A stretch of 64,000 bases of DNA, taken from the NCBI GenBank assembly GCA_902702965.1, contig CACRXP010000143.1, positions 378,115-442,114 on the forward strand, in the 5' to 3' direction. Source of the stretch: Spirometra erinaceieuropaei. Its lineage: Eukaryota > Platyhelminthes > Cestoda > Diphyllobothriidea > Diphyllobothriidae. The position numbers and the translations under genes were made by a program. This document shows positions 1-12,800 of the stretch, one piece after another. Position 1 is the stretch's first letter. Each line of letters begins with the position of its first letter. Under the pieces are notes generated by a model that was not told where the DNA came from, searched no databases, and saw nothing but the letters and a program-made list of their open reading frames with translations.

Positions 1-3000
1 ACTTCAGTATGCCCTGATAAATATCATCCCTCTGATTCCTACACCCCCCTCTGCGTGGTTAACCTCCCATTTTCTTCGCTAAGTTGTGTTTCTTTAAGAT
101 AAAACTTTTACTAATTTGTCTGCATGCAGTAAATGAAGGCCGTGCTGTATTTACCGATTTTCTCCGTATAAGTTTAAGTCCCTGTGGATATTTCTCATTC
201 GTTATCTCTGTTATGCAGCGACTAGTTGCAGCTGATAAGCCGTCCCGAAATCTGTTAGTTGCAATAAATTCTATTTTGTATGCGTGCTGAAAATTCATGC
301 GGGACAAATACTGTTTCAAGTTCATAATATCTTATGCACGGTCAGAACAAGTGTAACATCTTAATCGTATTTGCCTCGGATTTTCAAAACAAAACTTTAT
401 TTATTTCCAATGTCGCCTCATCAACAAGCTTTTTTAATTTCTTTGCGATGCTTAAGAAGACCTTTTCACCTTCTTCCTGATAAAATTATCAGATTTAATT
501 AGCATTTCACAGAAAGACAGGGCTCATAGGGGACCTTCCAATTTGCCATTGACCATTTTCCCAAATGGGTATATTTTTGCAGTCTGCGGGTATCGTTCTC
601 CAACTCGACACCCCTTGACTGAATTTTGCGAATGCCTCGGAATTTCCACAATTGAAAAGACTTCCGTTTGAATTGTGTCTTTCACTCGGACAGAAAGCTT
701 GCAAAATACGTGTTGTCTTATAAAATTTGCTCAAAAATGGCACTTTAGTGCATGTCGGCAATTTCGTTTTCAGAAGCATCGACATCCACAGGAGCATGTC
801 CACTTTTGAGGCTTCACATTCTTGAGCTACTAAAATTACATTCACAAAAAATTCAACAACTTGGCCCACACAAAGCCATTTTGAACTCTATTCTGACCTA
901 ATCATTGTAAATATTTAAATCAGGTGGTTGATTCTAACTGACATCCTGCGTAAGTTATAAGCCTTACGCAAACAGAAAGTGTGGTTGACGACTGAGAAAT
1001 ATTGACCGAAATACTTTCCTATACCCTCAGATGAAATGGTCTACTTAATTATTTATATATTCAGCTGTTTAAAATGCAATCGACGAAGGAAGCTTATAGT
1101 CCAAAAGCGGCCCTGATCTGTAGATGCAGTGGGCGTAGCATTTGTCTTTTTAGCCTTCGTCAAAAAACGTTTTTGTCTAGTCGTGCGATTAAAGAAAATA
1201 AATAATTTGAATATTAAGGATTTTGCCCCTGTGAGAGTAAACGTGTTAATAACGTGATTATTCGTGATTACGGGTGTCGTCAATCGTCTAGTAATTTCAC
1301 ACGCTAAGCAGGTTATCTGCTTATTGGCAAACGTGTTTGCGGGCGTTTGTTACAGACTGTGCGAGTTTAAAAAGGACCTCATAACGCAGACATTAGTCCC
1401 AAAACTGCAATAAAAAGTAAAAAAATCGATTCCGATTCCATGTGTGGGGAGATTGGTAAAATATGCTAAACATACATGCGATCCCTAAGGAGAAGACCGT
1501 TCATCTAAACGTATTATTGCAAGAAAGAGATTTCATGTGAGTCTACACAATATATTATGACTAGAGTTTTGGGAAATCAGCTGAAACAATTTGCTTCGCA
1601 AGATTGGTTCTTCCTTCTTTAACAGTGCACTCTACATTTGAGCGGGATGGGTTTTAGTTAGGCTTTAGCATACGATGTTTTGACATATGACTTCATATTG
1701 TGTTCCCTACGATGGTGACCGGCCTACATTACTGACAGCACAAGTAATAGTCAAAATCCCAGACACACGCTTTGGATGCCCACCGCTGGCTCCTCCGCTG
1801 TTTTCTGAACGGTTTCTGGCATATTTCCGATTTTTTCTTGTTTGGCTTTTTCTATGTCCTAGAAACTAATGGGCAAATTTGCAGTTAGTCCTCTGGGACA
1901 CAGGTTTGGTTCAAATTTGACGGGATGATTTAAAGTTAAATTCAGCATGTGATATGGAATAACATCGTACTTCTCAGAATTCATCGGTCGGACACAAGTG
2001 CCGACTGATTCGCAATGAAAACGGCGCGAGAAAAACCGATAAGCCTAGGTTTCCATATTCACTATTAAAGAACTAATAGAGCGCAATAGTGTTGTTTAGT
2101 CGAGGACTAAATTTCACTCTTTGTGAAATTATTGAAATACACGTTACTTTTCAAATGGCATTCGGATAGAACAGCAAAGTCTTTAATCTTTCCAATGCAT
2201 TAAAGAAAGCCTCAAATCTAATAGGACACGTAAGCTCTGAAACACCTTTTCAGCCAAAATGATTTCTTCTGCAGAAATCCCACAAAGTGCTTTTGAGTGC
2301 CCAACGTGTCCAAAATTTAGGGTTGGCCAAGTCGATAAAAGATAACTTCCTGAGTTGAATCCTCTACAATGTTTTCACAAAGCAATATTTGCGCCCGCCA
2401 ACTAATACCTTTAAGGCAATGCCGCTTGAAATATTTCAAAAAAGAAACAAAACAAAGAGCAAATGCAGGTCAACATATCGAAGCATAAGTAAGTAGGAAC
2501 GTTTTCAAATTTCTGTGTTATGTTCCGGAAATAAGCATGCCTCTTCATGAGGGGAACAAAAAGGATGTAAGACTGTAATTATAAATATACATAATTTTCC
2601 AGTCAATAACTATGCGAAAATCAGTGATGAGGACTTTATTTCATAGAAAATACATAATGATTAATTTAGCAGTTTGCTTCTAAAATGTCAAAAATCATGT
2701 TGCCACTCCTGAAAATAGAAGGAAAAATCTTATTTTTTATTGAAAATGTTGCGCAAAATCATATGTATGGTAATATATGAAATATGTTAATAATGCGTAG
2801 TATAATGGTATACATCAAAAATTTAAAATCTAGTAATATATACGGTATATATAATCACGGAAAATTTTTAGAAATTATGAAGTGCAAGACATGGAGATAG
2901 GTCTCCGGAACATGAAGTTTTAATATCAGACCCGGAATTTTAATGAAAATTTAAGCCAAATACAACCAACTATTTTTGAATAATCGCGTTATAAAATATC

Positions 3001-4461
3001 CACTTGTCCTTCTTGCGAGACCCTTCATGTCAGTAACCAGAAGACATCCTGCGTAAATCAGACACAAATATAATAGGGAACGGTTTTCCGTCGATTTTAT
3101 TTTGATAGAGGGCAGGAAGACCGTAAACCGAACAGCACTCTTTAATTGGAAAAAATAAGTTATTGAGGCTTTTATTAATCAAACTGAACACTCAATGTTG
3201 TTTTATACTTATAAAAGCCAAGATGCGCGTCACGTTTTAAAGGTTTAGACTGCCACAAATACACAATCAGCAACTGCGCATATGTCTTTTAACCTTGAAG
3301 CGGTCTGTCAAAATGCACCATGCCAGAAAAGTGAATTTTATTGTGTTCATTTGTGCTGCAAACGTCTTCACGCTTACGACATAAACTTGAACCCTAAAAT
3401 TTGATAAAAGCCATCAACGGTTTGCTGACACACTGGTTGTTCCTATATCCGTGTCTGCCAAAAAGCGATTGCAAGTTGAATGCACCCAGATTAATGTCCC
3501 TAGGGGCATGCGAACCTAATGAGGACTCGTATGCAAATGAAGTGAAGTAATTTAAAGCATAGGAAGTTATTGCAGCCTTTTACCAAACTATAGCTTGCTA
3601 ATGTAAATTAAGCCCTTATCGTGGAACTCAAAATTGCGCGTTTCAGTCAATTTTTACGTGATGACTCAATTTTGAGAATACTCGTGCTAAAAGTTTCACG
3701 CAGTATCATCTCAACATGCGTCGACCATACAAATATTGTTATCTAAAACGTTTAGACGCGTCTGGTTAGATTGAAATTCGGCTGTTTTTACTAACTTTGA
3801 TTAAAGAATAGTGTCATCTTCATAGGGTACGATTTACTTCAAGACTAGTAAGTCCATTATGACTGAGAAATGTCATCATGTTTTGAAATTGATGCACCTT
3901 ACTTTGAATGAGCAGGACATACATATCGGGTTTACTGAGTCCATTTCTGCGCTTTTTGAACCGGCATCATTTAACCCTTGCCGTACTGTATAGAGTCCTC
4001 CTACAACGGGCTCCCTATTGTGTGGTCTGTCTGGAGTCTCATTAGCTGTTTGACATCTGAATGTGTAAGCCATCATATTTGAAAAAAGTATTCGGCAATC
4101 TCGCGAGCCCAAGCAGAATGACTGGGCAGAAATCGTAACCTCTTCCACTCCACCTCACCTCCGTACTACCGTAACGCATGACCCTATTACATGGGTAGTA
4201 ATTTGATCCTACTTCAATAAATACCTGCTTTGTTATAAAATGAACCGTAAGTATAAATGATGAAATGCTGTCTCATAGTCATGCGTATTTTCCGAAGACA
4301 AGATATTTTTTCCAAAAGCAGACACTTAAATAGTCATTAAATGCAAAAAAAGCTTAAAATACATTACGTACATATGCCATCGAAGAGGAGAAAGGAGAAC
4401 GAATGCAGGTGCAATAATACAACAATTTTTCTGGCTTACTTTGCATTCATTCCCATGATAG
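1..4461. other. AT-rich region without recognised gene
   Basis: No retroelement domain, tRNA or clear repeat was recognised here. Open frames are short and scattered on both strands. The longest, at 507-869 on the minus strand, begins at GTG and resembles nothing I know. AT-rich microsatellite-like stretches occur around 2,750-2,880. Confidence 0.5.
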
Positions 4462-4605
4462 AGGACACTCACTGATCGTGTTACGGACGTTACTCGTCCT
4501 GATGTGCCTTAGGGCCCTCTGTCGAGCCTAACCAGCAGCCGTACAGAGGCTCATGATATAGATAGTTTCATAACACGGTCGCTGAGCACCCGTCTACCAT
4601 TGTAT
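4462..4605. repeat. Two SINE 3' tails in opposite orientation
   Basis: The minus-strand reading of 4,462-4,527 and the plus-strand reading of about 4,565-4,605 both match the 3' part of the tRNA-derived SINE best seen at 39,027-39,300. The shared words are the pattern CAAGGC.CA.CGGAACGAG and TCCGTAAC.CGATCGGTGAGCGCC. They lie tail to tail just upstream of a fuller SINE copy at 4,628, so this is a small nested cluster. Both fragments have lost the tRNA head. Confidence 0.55.
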
Positions 4606-4627
4606 ATTCCGCATCACAACCGACAAC

Positions 4628-4905
4628 ACGCCCGTGGCTCAGTGGCTAAGGGTATTGGACCTCAAACCAATAGGTTGTGAGATCGAACCCAGGTGTTACA
4701 CATTTTGGGATTGGGTATGACTGCTTGATGACGACCAATGAGTCAGAAATGGCTATTTCAGTCTCCCTTGTCCTTGCCGGTAATGTTACTCTGCCTATAT
4801 CATATGCCACTATTTGGCTGCTTGTTGGGCTCGAGAGAGATGGAGCCCAAAGGCACAACGGGACGAGTGCCTATCGTACCACGACCGGCCATATGTTTAG
4901 CATCG
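4628..4905 (+). mobile_element. tRNA-derived SINE copy
   Basis: The head resembles a tRNA gene with split Pol III promoter elements: an A-box-like TGGCTCAGTGG at 4,635-4,645 and a B-box-like GAGATCGAACCC at 4,679-4,690. The body carries words shared with the copies at 39,027, 53,520 and 55,545: TTGGGTATGACTG.TTGATGACG, CAGAAATGGCTATTTCAGTC and TCTCCCTTGTCCTTG. The tail carries AAGGCACAACGGGACGAG. SINEs of this type are transcribed by Pol III and copied by a LINE-encoded enzyme, and they encode no protein. Short open frames through it are incidental. Confidence 0.75.
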
Positions 4906-5509
4906 AAGACCAGTAATGAAGGTAAACGAAACCAGATGAAATTAACAGGAGTTTACCAGTTAAGGCGTTATAGGATATTTGAGTTGCTAATGCCAGTCGT
5001 AGAAAACACCCGGAAGCTAATTATGGACAGGCTATGCGTAATGATCCCTCCATAGGATACTGAATACGTCGGCCGGGTACGCCGAGCAGAGTAAAAGTAG
5101 TACCAAGAGAATTGTCGCCTAATTTTATGGCATTTGCGCTAAAGATCTGTCACGCATATCGGATGTTGACAATAAACTTGTCAGCCACGTGTTTGATTCG
5201 AGAAAATGCAACATTTTTCTAAAAAAATTTGCAACAGTTTGCAAATTTTCTTGCTGAATGAACGCTGTGCTTTCGCCTCAAGATCACTATAGGATAATGG
5301 ACTGTAGAAAACCTAAAGTGCTATCTCAGAATAAGGTAATGGAAGATGATCGGTCCATACGAAAAGTTGCATACAAACAGGCCAATAACTTACAGTTATT
5401 ATGCGCTAGCCATTTTCCGTTGATGCAAAATGCGGTCAAATATAAGAATCCCAAGTGTCTGTATCAATAAGCTAGACGATTGGTTAAGTTACAACCAGCA
5501 GGCGCGTAA
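4906..5509. other. No recognised feature
   Basis: I see only short unconserved open frames between the SINE and the PLE N-terminal scrap. Confidence 0.4.
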
Positions 5510-5680
5510 ACGACGGACTTGTTCCACAACATTTCGTCTCGAAAACTCTCAGACCAGCAACTGCGAGTACTACGGCTCGAAGCTTGTTTCATTACCACAA
5601 AAAACAATTATGAAGGCCTTTTGGAGGAAGTAAATCTATCGGCAACACAAAAGGCGCCGTTAGACGGGGTGTTATTCTAG
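5510..5680 (+). pseudogene. PLE ORF N-terminal fragment
   Basis: A 56-codon frame without a usable ATG runs from after a TAA at 5,507 to a TAG at 5,678. It reads LFHNISSRKLSDQQLRVLR, followed by LEACF and an acidic stretch. This resembles the conserved segment near the start of flatworm Penelope-like element ORFs (a HNLS...LS.EQL.VLR type block) that precedes the reverse transcriptase. No RT or endonuclease follows in any frame, so this is an isolated 5' remnant. The assignment rests on my memory of the family and on one short block, so it is moderate. Confidence 0.5.
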
Positions 5681-5924
5681 ATTAAATCGATTTTTTTGAC
5701 GGAACTTAGCAGAGATGAACAAATGATAATTTTATCGTCCGAAAACGTGCGATCAACGGTCCTTATGATACCAGGATGCTACAATATAAAAGCCAAGTCT
5801 GTCCTGATAATGGATTTTTAAAGGTGGGACCGCAGAACGCACAGACAGAGAGATCAAGTGGTTGTATGCAAAAGAAAAGCTATTGAAAATGCGCGGTTGT
5901 ACATTAAATGGTTGAGAAATAGTT

Positions 5925-6080
5925 GCCCTAACCGCTAAGTCTAACCCTAACCCCTAAGTTTAACCACTAATCCTAAACCCTAACGCCCAGCCTTGATCTA
6001 TAATTCTAACCCCTAACCATAACCGCCACCCATAGCCCCTAACCCTTACTCCTAAATCTAGCCCTTCACGCAACCGCAAC
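5925..6080 (+). repeat. Degenerate telomere-like CCCTAA tract
   Basis: Imperfect, unevenly spaced repeats of CCCTAA/CCTAA (for example CTAACCCTAACCCCTAAG) fill about 150 bp. TTAGGG is the usual animal telomere repeat. The degeneracy and internal position suggest an old interstitial tract, not an active telomere. Related tracts lie at 19,697, 52,435 and 59,245. The flanks of this one do not match those of the 19.7 and 59.2 kb copies. Confidence 0.8.
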
Positions 6081-7900
6081 AGTCTAACAGGTGGGACTAC
6101 CAGACCACATCTTATCGATTTGAGACGTAAACGAAATTTACTAAAGATGGATTAACTTCAAGTCATTCTTATTAAGAAAACAGTTTACATTTGGGCAAAA
6201 TCTGACCTTTCTTGATTTCCAACTAATTTATTACATTATTGAAATTCATAGATGAAAATGTCATATTTATGCTTGATGTGTTGCAAGTACTGATTAATAT
6301 GGTCCCGAAAAGTGAGAAATAAATCTTTTCAGGGAATAGAAAATTCGATCTCGCTTTCAGGAAAACCAGTCATTGTTTTCCAAGAAGAAGGGGTGAATTC
6401 GACTTATAAAATTCTTCTTTGTAAGTTTATGGTATGTTTAATCATTAAGCGTGTCAATAAACCTGTTTGACGGTAGTTTTTTTTTGCCACACCGAGAGAA
6501 ACTAAGCCCAGGCAATTTCTAACAGTAGTTGACAATGAAGAATACGAAAATTAACAGGCTAGACAAAAACGGTCCATATGTAAGCCTGACGACGATTTTT
6601 TGCCTCTTAGGATAAAATCTGGCGATTCTATTCACAAACATAAGGATAAAATGGAACCGGAAGTAAACGTTCATCAACGGAAGGCCACGATAAGCCGTTT
6701 TTTGTATAGACAACTTAATAAAAAGCTTTTTTACGTGCTAAGACATATATTGATTCCAGGTCCACGGTTTTAAAGAGTATTAACTTTTGCAATGACGTTT
6801 TACTTTCTGATAAGCCAATGAGGTCGACTCAAGTGGTCAGATACGAAAAAATGCACCAAAAGAGCACATTGTGCGAATTGCAGCCTTCAATAACTGTCAG
6901 CGGTTAGCAATTGAATTCAAGAGTGGCTAATCTAACGGTCGACTATGAACACCATCAACCATTAGGCATTTGACAACATTGCGAAGGGCGTTTTCGGTTA
7001 AAACGACATTCGCTAACGCCGAACGGATGCATAACCCTGCCCGACAATGCTCCTGTCCATCGTTCCAAAAGGTAATCAGACTTCTTAGATAACAGCTAGC
7101 CTCTATGCCTGTGAACTGCAGGCGATTTTTATACCTACTAACAGCCCCGATCTCAATCTGATGGAAAAACCTTTCGCCCTGTCTGAAGGCATTAGCACAA
7201 GGCGAATAAGAACAGTAAGAATAGCCTTATTTATGCTAGATACCCGCATTGAACAATCCATTATAGGCTATGTGGCCACCTCCGTTTCTTAGGGAGGTTT
7301 TGGCCTGGTAAGAGCAGATGGGCAAACAACCAAGTACTGTTTTTTGGATTATCATTATTTTTCATTATTATTTAATGCGTCCCCTTTCCTATAAGCCCTT
7401 GTAGTTTGCGGTCCTGCACCCTACCGTAACCCAAAGCGTTTTTAAAACAGTTGTCAGATAAGAATGCCGCTTTGGGGTCCGCAAAAACCATAAGTCGGTG
7501 TCTGCTATACCAGCAGCATTATAAGAAGTTATGTAACACACACATAAAGTGTAGCAAACTAATGGCATTTAGCTCATTGAATGCGTTAATTACCCTTGTA
7601 TCTACACTGGCCATACGAGTGGACACCGTGACACCCGCCTAAACAAATAAACATTTGTTATCCGCCGACATGACTGGTTGTTTAACACGTGTGCACACGC
7701 ACTTGAGTCTAACCACCGATACTGCTGGGGTAATCGCATAAGTAAAAACCAAACAGGCAGAAGAGTCCTCCGCGTTTGTATGTTCTTGTACATAGTATAA
7801 AAATGTGAGCACCCAAAAGTTATATTGACATTATGATTTCTCTGCAAAGCACGATTTATCTATGTGGATATTTATAATTCAGAAGAGAGAGTGGCGAGTG
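6081..7900. other. No recognised feature
   Basis: AT-rich DNA with short open frames only. No repeat relationship to the rest of the window was seen. Confidence 0.4.
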
Positions 7901-7935
7901 AACGTTCCTTTCGGTAAATTCTCATCAGGCCAATA
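7901..7935 (-). ncRNA. Hammerhead-like motif downstream of PLE ORF
   Basis: The minus strand reads CTGATGA (7,928-7,922), a short poorly paired stem, then CGAAA (ending 7,909) and the small palindrome GAACGTTC. CTGANGA and GAAA are the invariant halves of a hammerhead ribozyme core. The motif lies about 110 bp past the stop codon of the PLE endonuclease fragment at 8,040, a position similar to the clearer motif at 24,904-24,945. Stem II has only one certain pair, so activity is doubtful. Confidence 0.3.
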
Positions 7936-8039
7936 CAGTTACATAGGGTGGGGTACAGTGAGTGAAACAAAAAATCGATAAAAGTTAGGTTTTAAATTAC
8001 AGGCTCGGCAAGAGCGGAAGGGCGCCGAAAGTTGTGTGG

Positions 8040-8880
8040 TTAGTCAACCTTTGACCACGGTAAGCGCGGAGCCTCAACAAGGTTCTTTTGGGCGCATAGG
8101 GTCGGTTTTCGTAACTTTATGGCGGCCGCTTCTGCTGTTGCTAACAGGCGCTGGCCCAGTAGCTTAGGGTAGCTCGAGGGGACCTTGTAAATCACACGAA
8201 ATGCTTCGGTGGGGTCCACGCGATGCCCTGAGTCCACTGCATGCGCAAGGATGGCGCTGTCTATTCTCCTAGGTTCACCCTTTGCCAGCCATGCGGGAAG
8301 GTGCTCTCGTATTCTGTTGGAAAGGCGCCGACTCGTACGACCAATATAACCTGCTCCACAGGAGCAAATGAATGAGTATATGCACATTGAGGCGGTCTGA
8401 GGTGGCAGCCTATCCTTGTCTTCTCCGCGTAGAATAGGGTTAGTGGAGAATAATATGCGAACCCTTGCTGCTGGGAAGGTTCCCGAGACAGCTTGGTCAA
8501 GGCGTCTTCTTAGGAGTTCACCTGCAGCGTCTCCTTGGAAGGGGACTTTGAGAAACAACGTTTTCTTTTCGGCGGTTAGTGTGGTGGGTTTTGCCGGTCG
8601 TTCGGCAAGGTTCTTTACAATGAACCTGTCAGGGTACCCATTTTCGCGAAGCAAGTTCTGGATTTTTCTAAGTTCCTCCTCGATACTATCTGTCGAACAA
8701 CTTTTTCTAGCCCTTTGTGCCAAACACCTGACTAGATTCCGTTTTTGTTGGAGAGGTACGAAACTAGCGAAGTTCGTGTATTGTCCAGACCAGGTTTTCT
8801 TTCGATAGACACTCCTTCGGATGCTACCGTCAGATCTCCTGTTGAGAAGAGGTTTAGAAGATGTCCTTCGAGGTTCGAGG
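8040..8880 (-). pseudogene. PLE RT C-terminus and GIY-YIG endonuclease
   Basis: This is the C-terminal part of a Penelope-like retroelement protein, which copies its RNA by target-primed reverse transcription. The open frame running to 8,040 continues upstream of the TTG at 8,723. It contains SVYRKKTWSGQYTNFASFVP and QQKRNLVR, typical of the region after the RT catalytic core, then an LLRENGYPDRF linker. In the 227 residues counted from 8,723 come a CIY (114-116), CSC (120-122), YIG (126-128), basic residues and H141 (NRIREH), and a Glu at 198 that could be the metal ligand. That is a complete-looking GIY-YIG nuclease. The RT core (PKVHK, YVDD motifs) is absent upstream, so the copy is 5'-truncated. 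It differs in sequence from the 25 kb PLE and so represents a second family. Confidence 0.85.
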
Positions 8881-9455
8881 TTAAACTTAATACATATGAA
8901 TAGCGTGAGGCAACCTGAATCATAAGAATATGCGTTTTCTCCAGTCTACGCACAAAGCGCTATCAGATTATGCCTGCGGACAGGAAAACAAGTCGCCCAT
9001 GACTTAGTTTTAAGGAGATATGAGATTGCAAAGTAGTTCCCGAAATCGCAACGCCAGGGGCTGGTATGGCGCACACCCCGTGGACAGTAAGGTCGTCTGT
9101 TGAAGTACCTGGTACAAGTTACTTCTCCAACAGACGGCATACCTCACGCTTAGAAAATATCAAAATGTCATTTTTGTCCAGCATACGTCTAAATGGCTGC
9201 TTACGTCGGAAAAAAACCCGTCATTAGGTATAATGCATTCCTAGTTATTCACGCCTTTGTCTACTACCAACGTAGCATGTTGTGCATAGTAATTTTGATC
9301 CTATAGGTTCTCACATGGCGTGCTTTAAATTATTCAAATTACTCGCACTTTCCCCATTTTACACTATTCAGTCAATTGTAGGAACTGATATGTCGCACTC
9401 AAGATCTTTTCACATCTGGACACATCAATGGGCAACGGCAGGGAGTACAGCCATA
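8881..9455. other. No recognised feature
   Basis: The expected RT core of the adjacent minus-strand PLE is not present in any frame, which marks this as sequence beyond its truncation point. Confidence 0.4.
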
Positions 9456-9812
9456 TTAACTTGAGCTAACCTGTGTACTGTGTCCTGCATTGAATTATGT
9501 TGAAAAGGGCTTTACGGGTGAGGCAAGACACGTAGGACAGAGAACGAAAAATAAACTTCTGCTGAGGGTCTCCTCGTACGCCAGCAATTAAAAAAACAGT
9601 AAGCGCGATAATTAACAAGTAAAAAAATCAATTTTCAAAAAATAACAGACTGAACTAATCGCTGCTGGTAGGTTTTTAGTTAGTCAGGTAGGCAAGGAAA
9701 TTTCGACCAATAGAAACTATTAATAGTAAGTTATGTTTACAGTCACGCTGGATTTTTTTGTACATTTTGGAGTTACTAGCTTCGTAGGATCCTACACCTT
9801 ACCGTTACCTTT
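9456..9812 (+). repeat. Dispersed 0.36 kb repeat, copy 1
   Basis: Alignable over its whole length to 16,080-16,456 and 61,038-61,386, all in the same orientation. Shared words include AACTTGAGCTAACCTGTG near the start, ATCAATTTTCAAAAAATAA in the middle and TAGGATCCTACACC near the end. No tRNA-like promoter boxes, terminal inverted repeats or coding potential were seen, so the class is unknown. It could be a SINE without a recognisable head or the tail of an unseen LINE. Confidence 0.7.
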
Positions 9813-12800
9813 AGTTTTTTGAACTCTAAGCTGTATTGACATTTTAAATGCGGTAAGTAATCGATGTCTTCTTTCCAGCTAAATTTATGCTTTGGCAGGA
9901 CTGACTGATAGGTGCCCATCTAATATTACTTATTATTCCGTGATTTGAATTGATCTTCTTTTGCGAAATCCAATACTAGTTTTTTTCACGCGAGTGAAAC
10001 AAATGTAACCCACTATTGGGACAATCGCTTTCGCATTGTAAAGTACATTACTTCCGAGTTTATTTGAGTAAAAGGCTGTCTATGGTACAGACTCAAGAGC
10101 AAGCAGCTTCTTAAACGACTCTGCTAATGATATTTGTTTTCATCCGGGCAATATTTTACATTATTCACGATAGTTCAACTCACAAGTGTCACACGTTCAT
10201 ACCGCAGGTTCACGACGGTGGTGATGCTCTTCACGCAACCCTTAAATTACAGTTTCTTTGTCGCTCGCAGGCAATAGATTGGTTCTTGGGAATTCTACCT
10301 ATAAAATTTTTAATATACACAGAATAACGAAATGGGCGCAAAGTTTCCCTTTTTCGCGCGTTGAATTTATTCCCAATTAAAAAACCTTCTCGACAAATTA
10401 GTCAATCTGGTCTCTCCCCCACAAGGCCAGCATTCTCGCTAGCATCAGCCTTGAAATCCTCCTAAATTAAAAACAACTGGAATGGTTATGCAGTGTTTTA
10501 CCATCTTTGAAATTGCAACCTGACCAATGGTTGCCACTGATATATAATTAGCATACACGAAAAACTTATTTAAATGCATTGGACACCTGGACAGCAGATA
10601 ATGAGAGAGTAAGTAAACAGGATTAGGACCAGAAGGCACTTAAAAATGCGGACGCTTAATTTCCAGTGAAGTCTGCATTTAATTTACGGTGAATGGTTTT
10701 TAATCAGTTTTTGCATGTGGTTTTATAAGTATGCAGAAAATATGCGGTAGATAATGCTAAGAAACAACGGAAAGATTCTCGTAGAAGGTATTAGTGCATG
10801 ACGTAGCAAAGGATTGACTTAATATTCGTCTTCTCAATTTCACTAGGAAGGCACTGTTTAGAGACGAATCGTGGTATTTTAAGCATAGCGCATAGATGCA
10901 AAGTAAACAATGACTTCTACATAGATATATGCAACGACTGCAAAATTACTGGGATATTTCAAGCCCACTATTCCAATGAAAGTAAGTAGGTACTTCAGTA
11001 TTCCAATTTCAGCCGGCATTGACAATTAAAACGCTGTTAATCTGTAAACTTACACTCCCAATAATCCCTTCTATGTAGGGATCTATCAGAACCGCTCTTA
11101 TATCCACGACTTTTTAAATAATTCGTCGATTAAAATCATGTTTATTATATGTATGTCGGTAAGTGTAGTATACTTTGCAATTCTCTTAATATAATTATCT
11201 TTTTTCAAATAATTGACTTTAAAAACGCATCTCTGCTGTTGAGGCCGACATGAGGTGCAGGACGATTGACTGAATTCAAGTAGCAACTTAAGACTTGTTT
11301 CATTATATGGCCTCTCTGGCTGTTTGAAAGACATCCACAAGTCACCTTCGCCCAGGGGACTTATTCGTCTGAATGACGTTTCTCCTAACGACGCTGGCTG
11401 AAGATTGAAAACAAATTCCACAATAAACAACACCTGTCAGGACGATAAACCAAAACCGTTTTTATTTCTAAAAAACCCATTCCAGACGAATCAAGTGTTT
11501 TACCGCAGTCGTAGAAAAGACAAGCAGTTCACGATTCAGGTTCGAAGCTTCAGGGCGCATTATGAAAGCAGGGTAAAGACTGTGTAAATTAAATCTGTTT
11601 TTTCCTTCACTCAGCCACAAAATTCCTACAACTCGCTCATTAGCAATTAATTTCGTTTGCAGTGTCGTCCTCTTGCTTCTGCGAAAATTCACAGACAGTA
11701 GTAACATTGTTGCCGGTTAACTGTTTCTTTTGAAAACGCAAAACTAAATTTTCTTCAAAAATAAGGAGATAATAGCCACGCTGGTCGATTTTTGATTGCA
11801 GTTTAGTTTAAAACCAACAGCAATTGTACTGTGAATGTCCATGTTTCTCCATCGTTTTGCATCGTGTTTGATCGACCACGGAGGAATTCAGCCCGCTGGA
11901 AGGTATTTACTCTGTTCAACGAATTGATCGTCCCAGGATTGCTCCTACTTTTGCATCTGTCCGGGACCAAAAAATAAGCATAATTCCGAAAGTCGAAAAT
12001 GCCCCTCCTAGTTCATAATGGAATATATTAAACAGAGGATCGCTTTGCTGTTAGGACTGCTCTTAATTCATATTAGCACGTCAGATGCTCTGTCTTCGTT
12101 TGACGAGCCCCATGCAGGACATCAACAGCAGGCTTTTAAAATTAAGCCGCAATTTTTCCTGCTTTCTGCTGACATAAAAAAATGTCTAACTCGTAGTTCA
12201 CGAGACCAACTTTAATTTATAATACGCTGATTTTTGCCCTCCTGCGTTTGGTTGAACTACACTCGTGAAGTCATCGGCACACTATGCTGCGTCGTTTTAA
12301 AGGAAGCAAAGTCTGGCGGAAATTTTAAAACTCACTCAATAGTTACTCTTTATAATGTTGACAATTGCAGTTTTCGGCCAGTAAGTAACTCTTGGAAATT
12401 TTGGGCGTTATTTATTTTGCTTACCAACACTTATCTACAGTGAATCGAAGCCTATTTTGCTAGAGCTTTTGTGGGGATATGTTCAAAATAAAGCGTACTT
12501 TCTACCTTATGGTCTTACGCGTTCAAGTCAGTATTTCATGGACTTAAAATTGCATAAATTCTCCAGTATTTGCTTTCTGTGCCAGGAGCCTCTCTTCTGA
12601 CAAACCCTAAATAATCAGAAAATTAATTTTTCTAACGAATAACAAATAAGTATATGTGAACCTGCTGCTCTTAATAACGGAGAGATGACCTGGTTGCTCC
12701 AATGGGAAACAAAACGGCCCTTTGGATTGAAGGCTCAAATAACCTTTCGTTTTTTGAGATCTAACAATTTAACCAGAGCTGGAGACCGTTAGTCAACTGT

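Noticed and set aside
507..869. 120-codon minus-strand open frame
   Set aside because: It begins at GTG and has no recognisable domain, repeat match or supporting neighbour. Frames of this length are expected by chance.
11098..11397. Possible terminal exon on the minus strand
   Set aside because: A good acceptor-like TTTGTTTTCAATCTTCAG precedes a 100-codon open frame with plausible composition. There is no partner exon, no known domain and no way to test splicing here, so I did not call it.
12018..12215. Plus-strand 65-codon frame with signal-peptide-like start
   Set aside because: MEYIKQRIALLLGLLLIHIS looks like a signal peptide, but the rest is low in information and no donor site or following exon was found.
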